46,742 bases of DNA from an uncultured Bacilli bacterium (GTDB lineage: Bacteria; Bacillota_I; Bacilli_A; RFN20; CAG-631): the NCBI GenBank assembly GCA_934201705.1, contig CAKPXF010000020.1:1-46742 (forward strand), written 5' to 3'. The notes beneath the pieces were generated by a model that was not told where the DNA came from, did not search any database, and saw only the letters and a list, made by a program, of their open reading frames with translations. Shown here piece by piece: positions 9,176 to 17,358 of this stretch (its first letter is position 1; every line of letters begins with the position of its first letter). The translations under genes were made by a program, and so were the position numbers.

Positions 9176-9733
9176 ATGGCAAAGAAAAAAAATTTAAAGA
9201 AAAGTTTTAGTAGTAATGGTTTATTTATTTTAATGTTTTTAGGTTTAGTTATTCTTGCAATGGGATTTTTAGCTGCAGTTATTTATAAGCCTGAAAATGG
9301 TGATCCATCAACTTACACTGGTTTTAATGTTATGTTTGGAAAAAAATTAGTTTCATCTGATAGCATCTTTAATGGTGCTTTATCAGTACTTGGAACAGCA
9401 AAATATTCAATTATTTTCTCATTTCCTGCAGTTATAGCATTTTTCCTTCCATTACTTGGATCAGTAGTTGCAGGTCTATTATTAAAAAGCAATAAATTTA
9501 TTGCTGGAATCATTATTGCTACATGCTTTATTGCTTCAGCTGTTTTACTATTTATGATGCCTCAAATTACATCAGTAAAAATTGAATTAACAACATTTGT
9601 TGGCGATGCAAAACCAACTGTTAAAACATTTGCAGATATAGGCTACACTTTAGGTATTGGTAGTATTATTGCTGGTGCTGTATCATCACTTGGTGCTCTT
9701 ACATCTTTAGGTTTAGTTGTTATTTCAAAGTAA
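9176..9733 (+). CDS. Small four-helix membrane protein, unknown function
   Basis: A 185-residue protein I do not recognise. It has a lysine-rich N-terminus (MAKKKNLKK) and four hydrophobic segments at about residues 15-38, 75-98, 106-124 and 155-183, with a polar loop between the first two. The N-terminus is probably cytoplasmic by the positive-inside rule. An AGAAAGGA site lies 12 nt before the ATG. It follows the DUF1846 gene by 85 bp and ends just before a strong terminator. Confidence 0.75.
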   Translation: MAKKKNLKKSFSSNGLFILMFLGLVILAMGFLAAVIYKPENGDPSTYTGFNVMFGKKLVSSDSIFNGALSVLGTAKYSIIFSFPAVIAFFLPLLGSVVAGLLLKSNKFIAGIIIATCFIASAVLLFMMPQITSVKIELTTFVGDAKPTVKTFADIGYTLGIGSIIAGAVSSLGALTSLGLVVISK

Positions 9734-9755
9734 TTGAGAAAAACTAAATATCTTA

Positions 9756-9788
9756 AGTCTATTGGTTATTAATCAATAGGCTTTTTTT
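9756..9788 (+). terminator. Intrinsic terminator after the small membrane protein
   Basis: A 9-bp stem with one G-T pair (9756-9764 with 9774-9782) and a 9-nt loop is followed by a run of seven T. Confidence 0.85.
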
Positions 9789-9823
9789 GTTAAAAAGGAT
9801 TTCACAAAAAGTGAAACCCTCAT

Positions 9824-10945
9824 TTACTCATATATTGAAGCAATAAATTTTCCTAAGCTTTCTCCAGCATATTTATGCATAGCTTCATTTGGATGATAAG
9901 CTGGCATTACCCCACCAACTTTAGTTAATGAATCAAATTCATAATAATAGCAATTATTAGGATATTTATTAGCAACCTCTTGTATAGTATCCTTTAAGGC
10001 AAAGCTATCACTCATCATACCATGTGATAATACAATAATAGTCTTATTTCCATATGTATTTAATATATCATCAATTAATAAATAGTAATTATTTTTAAAG
10101 CCATCAAGAAAGGCTTTTTTATCGGCAGCCTTATTAGTATACATTGCTCCATCATTAGTTCCAGCATTAATTACTACAATATTTGGAACATATAAACTAT
10201 TATTCCATGTTGGAGCATTACTATTAAAGCTACAGCTTTTAAAACTACTTAATAAGGATGCTTTTAAACCATTTGCAACACTATCACTCCAACCACAATA
10301 AATACCATACCCTCTTTTACAAGTTACTTGAAAATCACAATGTAAATAATTTGAAGCATAATAAGCATATGATTTAGATGCATTTTCTATTTCTTTAGTT
10401 TCACTATCATATTCACTATTACCCTCAATTCCTGAAGCACATGTAATTGAATCGCCAATAAACTCTATTTTTACTTTACTTGGTTCTGGCTTTTTTAGTA
10501 AACTTCCAAAGGTTTTTATATTATTAATATAAATATTTCCAAAATCATCATCAGTTATTTTCATTAATTTTATAGTATGCTCTTTATCCTCTAAATTACT
10601 TGCAATATTAATTTCTTTACTATCTGGTTTTACTAATATTTTATTTACCTTTGTCGGATCACTTTCATTATCAATAAAGGCACACATATATGAATCATTA
10701 TTACTATTCATATCAATTATCAAATCAGTTCCTTTAAAGCTAACCTCTAAATATGTATTACTTTGATAAAAAGCAACCTTATTATTAATTAAAGCTGTTT
10801 TTCCAACAAATTTAACGTATTCATTTTCTCTATAATTTTCATCAAAGCTAACACTATTTATTTCATTCATAGAAAAGTCCTCACTATTGCTATTATTACA
10901 TGCTGTTAATGCTAAGCTAATAAATAAAAAAATTTTGTTTTTCAT
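9824..10945 (-). CDS. Lipoprotein SGNH/GDSL esterase, carbohydrate esterase family 2-like
   Basis: A 373-residue exported lipoprotein: signal peptide with lipobox LTAC (Cys16), then an N-terminal beta-rich domain (about 35-150) and a C-terminal SGNH hydrolase domain. Block I is FIGDSI (Ser166), block III is AGTNDG (Asn264), block V is AYHPNEAMH (His351, His357). The usual Asp two residues before the His is absent, as seen in some CE2 enzymes that work with a Ser-His dyad. The two-domain layout matches CE2 acetyl esterases acting on plant polysaccharide decorations; the true substrate is unknown. A GAGGG site precedes the ATG. It is divergent from the M16 peptidase gene. Confidence 0.8.
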   Translation of the reverse strand: MKNKIFLFISLALTACNNSNSEDFSMNEINSVSFDENYRENEYVKFVGKTALINNKVAFYQSNTYLEVSFKGTDLIIDMNSNNDSYMCAFIDNESDPTKVNKILVKPDSKEINIASNLEDKEHTIKLMKITDDDFGNIYINNIKTFGSLLKKPEPSKVKIEFIGDSITCASGIEGNSEYDSETKEIENASKSYAYYASNYLHCDFQVTCKRGYGIYCGWSDSVANGLKASLLSSFKSCSFNSNAPTWNNSLYVPNIVVINAGTNDGAMYTNKAADKKAFLDGFKNNYYLLIDDILNTYGNKTIIVLSHGMMSDSFALKDTIQEVANKYPNNCYYYEFDSLTKVGGVMPAYHPNEAMHKYAGESLGKFIASIYE

Positions 10946-11052
10946 ATTTTTCCCTCAATAAAATAATATCATATTTAAAAAAAAATCACATTATATTTTT
11001 TAAATCAATATATTGTGGTACAATATATTTAATATGTAAGGAGACAAAAATT

Positions 11053-13941
11053 ATGAAATTAAATGACATTATACATAACTTTAAGCTTATTTCAATTGAA
11101 GATGTTAAAGATATCAATGCTAAGCTTTATCAATTTGAGCATATTAAATCAAAAGGATTAGTTGCTTACTTAGAATGTGATGATACTAATTGCTGCTTTG
11201 CTATTGGCTTTAAAACATTACCTGAGGATTCAACTGGAGTTTGCCATATTATTGAACATAGCTTATTATGTGGCTCTAAAAAATATCCTTTAAAGGAACC
11301 ATTTGTTAATCTACTTAAAACATCTTTATCAACATTTTTAAATGCATTTACTGCCTATGACTGGACTATGTATCCATTTGCATCACAAACACCAAAGGAT
11401 TTTGATAATATCTTAAAGATTTATTGTGATGCAGTATTTAATCCTTTATCAGTAATTGATGAAAAACCATTTTTACAAGAAGGTTGGCATTTAGAGCTAT
11501 TAAATGAAAATGATCTTCCTTCATATAAGGGCGTTGTTTATAATGAAATGAAAGGTGCTATGAGTAGCGTTGATGAATGTTTAACGCAAGCAACTCTTGA
11601 AGCAATGTATAAAGATACATTTTATAGGCATAATTCAGGTGGTGATCCTGATGTTATTCCAAACCTTACTTATGAAGCATATAAGAATTTTTATCATAGA
11701 CATTATACTCCACAAAATGCTTTAACTTATTTTTATGGAAAGCTAAATATTGAAGAAAAATTACAATTCTTGGATGAAGAATATTTTAGTAAATATGAAG
11801 CTAAGAATGATGTAATTACTATAACTCCACAAAAGCCTTTAATTAATTTAGATTATAAAAAAGAATATGAAATAGGTGAAGATGAAGATGTAAAAGATAA
11901 TACATATATGAGCTTATGCTATGGCTTAGATAATTATAACAACAATGAAACATTAATGGCCGTAAATGTTTTATGTGATGCTTTATTATCAAAAAATGAT
12001 TCACCACTAAAGAAAGCAATGCTAGATGCTAAGCTAGCTCAAAATGTTGAATGTAGAATTGATGATGATAATATTATTCCAGCCTTACATATTTACCTTC
12101 AAAAAACAAATGTTAATAAAAAAGAAGAATTTAGAAGCACTTTTATTAATGAAGTTAAAAAATTAGTTGATAATGGCATTGATAAAGAATTACTTCTTGC
12201 TTCTATTAATCATTTAGAATTTAAGGATAAGGAATTAGATGCAGGTGGAATGCCAAAGGGCTTAATTTTTGCTATGCAAATGATGGGAAGCTTTAATTAC
12301 AATGGCAAATTAACATCTCACTTAGAATTTATAGATAATTATCAAAAATTTAAAAAAGAATTATACAATGGCTATTTTGAAAAAATATTAGAAAAATATA
12401 TTTTAAATAGTAATCATTATGTGCAAGTAGTTTTAACTCCTTCAAAAGAATTAGGATTAAAAAAGAAAAAGCTAATGGATGAAAAAATGAAGCAAATTAA
12501 GGATAATATGTCACATGAAGAAGTATTAGCCTTAATTAAGCAAACTAATGAATTAATAGCTTATCAAAATCATATTGATACTAAAAAGGAATTAAAATGC
12601 TTACCACAATTAAAATTAAAGGATATTCCTACATCAATTAATTATTTAGCAACTAAAAAAGATACAATTAATGGAATGCGCGTAATTACGCATAACTTAA
12701 ATACTAATGATATTGCTTATTTAAGAATGTATTTTTCTATTAAGAAAATTAATGAGGAAGATCTACCATATGTTTTATTATTAAAATGCTTATTAAGAAA
12801 TGTTCCAACAAACAATTACGATACATTAGCATTAAATAATATTATTAAAACCTTTTTAGGTGATTTATATTTTAATGAATTAGTGTTTTCAAAGGATAAG
12901 GATGATTATTCATTCTTATTTAAAGTGTCAACAAGTGCTTTAAATGAAAACATTAATTATATTCCTAATATGATAAATGAAGTTCTTCTACATTCAAAAT
13001 TCAATAAAAAGGAAGTACTTCAAATTATAAAGCAAATAACTACTTCTTTAAGACAATCAATTATTGAAAATGGTAATAGAATAGCTAAAGATATGGCTAG
13101 ATCTTGCTTTACTAAAGAAGCAAGCATTACAACAAATGGCTTATCTGGATTAAATGTTTATAAATTCTTTAATAGCTTAAGTAATAACTATAACCATACA
13201 TTAGTTAATAAAAAGCTTAAAGAAATAAGTGAAAAAATATTTAATAAGAAAAATGCTATTATTTCATTATCTGGTAATGATACTACTTTAGCTTTATTAA
13301 AAGCATCTATTAAAAATATAAAGCTTCCTCGTAAGGAATATGCAGATGTTTTAAATGTAACATTATCAAAGGATAAAAATTGTGCTTTAAAGATTCCAAG
13401 TGGAGTTTCTTATAACGCTTTAGCTAGCTCATTAAATGTAGTTAACGAAAAATTTAGTGGAAAATACCTAGTATTATCTCATATTGTTAATTATGATTAT
13501 TTATGGGCTGAAGTTAGAGTTAAAGGTGGAGCTTATGGCTGTTCACTTCAAGTCTATAAAAATAATGATGTAGCTTTTTCAACATATAGAGATCCTAATG
13601 TTAAAAATTCATATCAAACATTTAATAATTTAGTTAAATACTTAAAAGGCTTTAAGGTTTCTAAGGATGAATTCACATCATATATAATTGGTGCTATGGG
13701 CGGATTTGATGCTCCATTATCTAATCCTTTATTAATTGATACTTGGGATATTAACTATTTATCAAATTATACAAAGGAAGATAAAATCAATTTGAAGAAG
13801 CAAATATTAAAAACTAAAATTGAAGATATTAATGAACTAGCTAGTGTTTTTGAAAAATTATTTAATGATTGTGCTACCTATACAATTGGTAATGAAGCAA
13901 AGATTAATGAATATGATTTTGATTCAGTAAAATCTTTATAA
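11053..13941 (+). CDS. M16C zinc metallopeptidase, presequence protease (PreP/HypA) type
   Basis: A 962-residue clamshell peptidase of the insulinase superfamily, subfamily M16C, which degrades short peptides. The inverted zinc motif HxxEH is His65-Ile-Ile-Glu68-His69, and the third zinc ligand is Glu165 in YNEMKGAM. The two halves are fused in one chain as in mitochondrial PreP and Clostridium homologues, and the length is full. No signal peptide is seen, so it acts in the cytosol. An AAGGAG site at 11038-11043 fixes the start, and TACAAT at 11019-11024 may be the -10. A monocistronic gene ending in a long hairpin. Confidence 0.9.
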   Translation: MKLNDIIHNFKLISIEDVKDINAKLYQFEHIKSKGLVAYLECDDTNCCFAIGFKTLPEDSTGVCHIIEHSLLCGSKKYPLKEPFVNLLKTSLSTFLNAFTAYDWTMYPFASQTPKDFDNILKIYCDAVFNPLSVIDEKPFLQEGWHLELLNENDLPSYKGVVYNEMKGAMSSVDECLTQATLEAMYKDTFYRHNSGGDPDVIPNLTYEAYKNFYHRHYTPQNALTYFYGKLNIEEKLQFLDEEYFSKYEAKNDVITITPQKPLINLDYKKEYEIGEDEDVKDNTYMSLCYGLDNYNNNETLMAVNVLCDALLSKNDSPLKKAMLDAKLAQNVECRIDDDNIIPALHIYLQKTNVNKKEEFRSTFINEVKKLVDNGIDKELLLASINHLEFKDKELDAGGMPKGLIFAMQMMGSFNYNGKLTSHLEFIDNYQKFKKELYNGYFEKILEKYILNSNHYVQVVLTPSKELGLKKKKLMDEKMKQIKDNMSHEEVLALIKQTNELIAYQNHIDTKKELKCLPQLKLKDIPTSINYLATKKDTINGMRVITHNLNTNDIAYLRMYFSIKKINEEDLPYVLLLKCLLRNVPTNNYDTLALNNIIKTFLGDLYFNELVFSKDKDDYSFLFKVSTSALNENINYIPNMINEVLLHSKFNKKEVLQIIKQITTSLRQSIIENGNRIAKDMARSCFTKEASITTNGLSGLNVYKFFNSLSNNYNHTLVNKKLKEISEKIFNKKNAIISLSGNDTTLALLKASIKNIKLPRKEYADVLNVTLSKDKNCALKIPSGVSYNALASSLNVVNEKFSGKYLVLSHIVNYDYLWAEVRVKGGAYGCSLQVYKNNDVAFSTYRDPNVKNSYQTFNNLVKYLKGFKVSKDEFTSYIIGAMGGFDAPLSNPLLIDTWDINYLSNYTKEDKINLKKQILKTKIEDINELASVFEKLFNDCATYTIGNEAKINEYDFDSVKSL

Positions 13942-13960
13942 ATTATTAAATTTTAATATA

Positions 13961-14027
13961 AAAGGTTAAAAAATTTCTCTAGGTTACAAAAAAAAATGTA
14001 ATGTAGAGATTTTTTTTAACCTTTTTA
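13961..14027 (+). terminator. Long composite hairpin after the M16C peptidase gene
   Basis: Outer arms AAAGGTTAAAAAA and TTTTTTAACCTTT extend into inner arms TTTCTCTA and TAGAGA, with a small TTACA/TGTAA hairpin at the tip. The whole is a palindrome of about 66 bp with A and T tracts that could terminate from both sides. It forms the left boundary of AbiE locus 1. Confidence 0.7.
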
Positions 14028-14091
14028 AATATATTAACAATTTCATTAATTATAAAATCTTTATTTTTATATTGGCATTTTTTACACGTAG

Positions 14092-14142
14092 ATATACTTT
14101 TTGGTATATTTACTTGCTAAATAAGCCATTAAATGTTAAAAT
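14092..14142 (+). promoter_or_regulatory. AbiE locus 1 promoter with an adjacent dyad
   Basis: A -35 TTGCTA (14114-14119), a 17-bp spacer and a -10 TAAAAT (14137-14142) precede the antitoxin gene. Just upstream lies a short inverted repeat ATATAC/GTATAT (14092-14097 and 14104-14109). AbiEi proteins are known to repress their own operon by binding inverted repeats at the promoter, so this dyad is a candidate operator. The link is inferred. Confidence 0.5.
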
Positions 14143-14167
14143 ATTAATAGAAAAGAGGTTTTATAAT

Positions 14168-14929
14168 ATGAAATACTTTAAAGAATTATCCCAATTCAAC
14201 ACTTTTACGCTTAGTGATGCTAGTAAGATAATAGGAAACCTTCCTGCTACAAAAAAATATCTTAGTTCAATGATTAATTCGGGCTATGTAAAAAAGATAA
14301 GAAGAAATCTTTATACTTGCTATGATGTTGCATTGAGTGAAGATTGTGCAAATAGATTTCAAATTGCCTCAAGTATAAATAAAAATTCTTACATTTCATA
14401 TCATAGTGCCTTTGAATTTTATGGCTATTACAATCAAGTGTTTTATACAATTCAAGTATCATCATGTAAAAGATTTACACCATTTGATTATGATGGCTAT
14501 TCATATGAATGCTATTTAAATGATATCTCTATTCAAATTGATAATATTAAAGGTGCAAAAGTGACATCTATTGAAAGAACAATCATTGATTCGATAAATA
14601 TGCTGGGGAAAGTCATGGATATTGAAGAACTAGTAAAATGTCTTGACCTTGTTCATTTTGTTAATGAAGAAAAACTAATTGAGGTTTTAAAAGCATATAA
14701 TAAAGAAGTGCTTTATAGAAAGGTTGGATATATCCTTTATTATTATAAGGATGAATTTAAATTAAGTAATTCATTTTTGGAATTATGTATATCAAAAGGA
14801 TTACTATCAAATCATGGTAGCCTTGTTAATAACGACAAAGATAATCTTGTATATGATTCAAAATGGGGACTTTATGTATATAAAGATTTTAGAAAATTAG
14901 CAAATAAAGGAGGAAATATTGATGTTTAA
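14168..14929 (+). CDS. abiEi: AbiEi-family antitoxin of a type IV toxin-antitoxin locus (locus 1)
   Basis: A 253-residue protein with an N-terminal winged-helix region (about 1-60, including the wing-like SGYVKKIRRNLYT) and the AbiEi middle domain (YISYHSAFEFYG, VTSIERTIIDS). AbiEi antitoxins block the action of the AbiEii nucleotidyltransferase toxin and repress the operon. The open frame extends back to 14072, but the AAAGAGG at 14152-14158 selects the ATG at 14168. It overlaps the next gene by 8 bp, typical of coupled toxin-antitoxin pairs. The coding frame is intact although the partner toxin is broken. Confidence 0.82.
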   Translation: MKYFKELSQFNTFTLSDASKIIGNLPATKKYLSSMINSGYVKKIRRNLYTCYDVALSEDCANRFQIASSINKNSYISYHSAFEFYGYYNQVFYTIQVSSCKRFTPFDYDGYSYECYLNDISIQIDNIKGAKVTSIERTIIDSINMLGKVMDIEELVKCLDLVHFVNEEKLIEVLKAYNKEVLYRKVGYILYYYKDEFKLSNSFLELCISKGLLSNHGSLVNNDKDNLVYDSKWGLYVYKDFRKLANKGGNIDV

Positions 14930-15869
14930 ATATACAGCAAAAGAAATCAATAAAATTGCCGATAAAACTAATTTCAATAAAAACACTTGTGAAAAAGTTT
15001 TAAGATTGTTTTCAATTTTAAATTTTATAATTAACAGTGAAATAGCAAATATGGTGGCATTAAAAGGTATTACTGCTATTAATTTGTTTTTGCTTGATTT
15101 ACCACGCCTAAGTGTTGATATCGATTTAGATTTCATTCTTCCTTTAGATAAGGAATCCATGCTTTCTTATAGAAAACAAATAGATTATTCAATTAGAAAC
15201 TTTATGTAAAAAGATGGATATCACCTTTTAGATAAATCTAAATTCGTCCACACATTAGATTCATATGTTTATTCATATTCAACCACTTCAGGTAGTAATG
15301 ATATTTTAAAAATAGAAATCAACTATTTAAATAGAGTTCACATATTAAAGCCAAATATTAAAAAGTCGACAAATATACTTGCTGAAACTTGCTCATTTAA
15401 CATTTTAGATGATAACGAACTGATAGGTTCAAAAATAAACGCTCTTCTTGTAAGAACAACTCCAAGAGATGTTTATGATGTTTATAATTTTATTAAAAAT
15501 AATATGATTTTAGATAAGATACTTGTAAAGAAAATAGCAATATTCTATGCTTGCTTAGGTTCAAATATACCGATCAATTTTGATGACATTATTAATAAAG
15601 CTATAGAAAAAATTCAAAACTTGAATTATCAAAAAATAAAAGAAACATTAATACCAGTTTCACATAAAGGAATTAAATTTGATGTTGTTGAAGTAACAAC
15701 TAATGTTTCAGCATTTATTAAAGAAATTTTTGTTTTAGATGCAAATGACATTGAATTTATAAATAATATTAATAGTAAATCATATAATCCAAATATTCTT
15801 TTTAAAGGATATGAAATAGAAAATATTTCTAACCATCCGATGGCTTTATGGAAAATAGCTAATAAATAA
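14922..15869 (+). pseudogene. abiEii: AbiEii-type nucleotidyltransferase toxin, broken by an in-frame stop
   Basis: A single reading frame of 315 codons begins at ATG 14922 (AAAGGAGG at 14906-14913) but codon 96 is TAA (15207-15209). Before the stop is the nucleotidyltransferase core: LKGITAINL (residues 47-55) and PRLSVDIDLDF with Ser64, Asp66 and Asp68. After the stop, in the same frame, come the C-terminal conserved KINALLVR and RDVYDVYNF segments and the rest to 15869. The usual KGG of this family is KGI here, a further change at a normally invariant glycine. The stop is TAA, so no variant reading of TGA could rescue it. The truncated product lacks the second conserved half and is probably inactive. 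Confidence 0.82.
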
Positions 15870-15889
15870 TTCCTTTTATTATAGATTAA

Positions 15890-16165
15890 TTACTTGTGCT
15901 TCCAATTGTAGTACTCATCATCGCGTGAAAAGTCAAAAGTTTGTTCGTTATAAATATATTCAATAAATTCATTTTTACTATATAATTCAGTAAACATCTC
16001 AAGTGATAAGGTATATGATGAATTATCATTAAAAACATATATTTTATCATTTTTTAAAATAAAGTATGTTTTATTTTTATTATTGACTGATAGAAGAACC
16101 TTTTTCTCTTTTAGCATTAATATTGCTATTTTTATATCATTAATTACTTTAATTTCATTATTCAT
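15890..16165 (-). CDS. Hypothetical protein of 91 residues
   Basis: I do not recognise this protein. It is small, without membrane segments, predicted mixed alpha/beta (LLSVNNKNKTYFILKNDKIYVFND looks like a beta-hairpin) with an acidic, aromatic tail (SRDDEYYNWKHK). The frame stays open to 16213, but that ATG lies upstream of a TATAAT -10 and of the AGAGGGAG site, so the ATG at 16165 is preferred. It is divergent from the EIIC-like gene and convergent with the AbiE locus 1 toxin remnant. It could belong to the AbiE insertion or to the host backbone. Confidence 0.55.
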   Translation of the reverse strand: MNNEIKVINDIKIAILMLKEKKVLLSVNNKNKTYFILKNDKIYVFNDNSSYTLSLEMFTELYSKNEFIEYIYNEQTFDFSRDDEYYNWKHK

Positions 16166-16186
16166 ATCATTTAATACTCCCTCTAT

Positions 16187-16226
16187 ATTATACAATATTG
16201 GAAAATAAAGCAAAATAGATTATAAT
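16187..16226. promoter_or_regulatory. Divergent promoter region
   Basis: On the minus strand a TATAAT -10 (16192-16187 area) with TTGCTT upstream serves the 91-residue gene. On the plus strand TATAAT at 16221-16226 serves the EIIC-like gene, followed by AGGAGAAG and the ATG at 16255. The two promoters lie back to back. Confidence 0.5.
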
Positions 16227-16254
16227 AATTATAATTAATTAGGAGAAGAATTCG

Positions 16255-17343
16255 ATGAAAGAAAATAAAGTTTTAGATTTTTTTATTAAAACCTTAAATG
16301 GTATGGCTTATGGCTTATTTGCAACTTTAATAGTTGGAACAATTGTTAAAACAATAGGCACTTATTTATTTGCTTTTGAAAATGATTTTTGTATATTCTT
16401 TAAAAGCTTTTTTATAAATTCAGCGACTGCTTTAACATGCTTAACAGGTGGTGCAATAGGAATTGGAGTAGCCAATTCATTAAAGCTTAATTCACTAAAA
16501 GTAATAGTTTTAGCAGCAGCTGGCCAAATTGCTTCATTTTTTTCATTAAGTATAAATAATATTGATTTTTTTAAAAGTGATGGTAAATTTCAAATTGGAG
16601 ATCCATTAACTATTTATTTTGTTGTTATAGCCGTAGCCTTATTATTAGAATTAATTCTAAGAAAAGCTACGCCAATTGATATTTTATTAGTCCCATTACT
16701 TGGAATTATATTATCAATATTAATAACAATATTAATAAGATTTCCTTTAATTTATGTTACATATGCTATTCAATACGTAGTTGATAAAGCAACCCTTCAA
16801 GTTCCATTTATTATGGGAATAATAGTTGCCATAATTATGGGAATGAGCTTAACTGCCCCTATTTCAAGTACCGCTATTGCTGCTATTGTGTTTACTGGTG
16901 AAGGAGAAGGCTTAGCATTAGCAAGTGGTGCTGCTATTGTTGGTTGCTGTACTCAAATGGTTGGTTTTGCTATTCAATCAAGGAAAGATAATAACATAGG
17001 AATGATATTATCAATAGGAATTGGAACATCAATGTTACAATTTAAAAACATTTTAAAAAAGCCAATTATATGGCTACCTACAATTATTGCTTCAGCTATC
17101 TTAGGGCCAATTTCAACATGCTTATTTAAAATAAAATGCTTAGGAGCTAATGCTGGTATGGGAACAGCTGGAGGTGTTGGTATAATTGGTAGTATTTCTT
17201 CTTCTATGACAGACTCATTTGATGCTTCTATGTTTTTAAAAATTATTTCTCTTGAAATTGCTTTACCATTATTACTAGTATTTATTATTGACTTACTATT
17301 TAGAAAACTCAATCTTATTCAAGATGGCGATTTAAAAGTATAA
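16255..17343 (+). CDS. PTS EIIC-like membrane permease (PTS_IIC_2 family)
   Basis: A 362-residue polytopic membrane protein with about ten hydrophobic segments, resembling the stand-alone EIIC-type family PF13303. It carries glycine-rich stretches (ALTCLTGGAIGIGVA, GANAGMGTAGGVGIIG) and the conserved MSLTAPISSTAIAA segment. No EIIA or EIIB domain is fused or adjacent, so whether it imports a phosphorylated sugar or works as another kind of transporter is unknown. It is followed after 15 nt by the GHL10 lipoprotein gene with an AAGGAG site, and the two are probably one operon. Confidence 0.75.
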   Translation: MKENKVLDFFIKTLNGMAYGLFATLIVGTIVKTIGTYLFAFENDFCIFFKSFFINSATALTCLTGGAIGIGVANSLKLNSLKVIVLAAAGQIASFFSLSINNIDFFKSDGKFQIGDPLTIYFVVIAVALLLELILRKATPIDILLVPLLGIILSILITILIRFPLIYVTYAIQYVVDKATLQVPFIMGIIVAIIMGMSLTAPISSTAIAAIVFTGEGEGLALASGAAIVGCCTQMVGFAIQSRKDNNIGMILSIGIGTSMLQFKNILKKPIIWLPTIIASAILGPISTCLFKIKCLGANAGMGTAGGVGIIGSISSSMTDSFDASMFLKIISLEIALPLLLVFIIDLLFRKLNLIQDGDLKV

Positions 17344-17358
17344 AAGGAGCTAAAAGCA

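Noticed and set aside
14072..14167. Longer N-terminus for the locus 1 antitoxin
   Set aside because: The 32 extra codons contain the predicted promoter and the AAAGAGG ribosome binding site of the shorter form.
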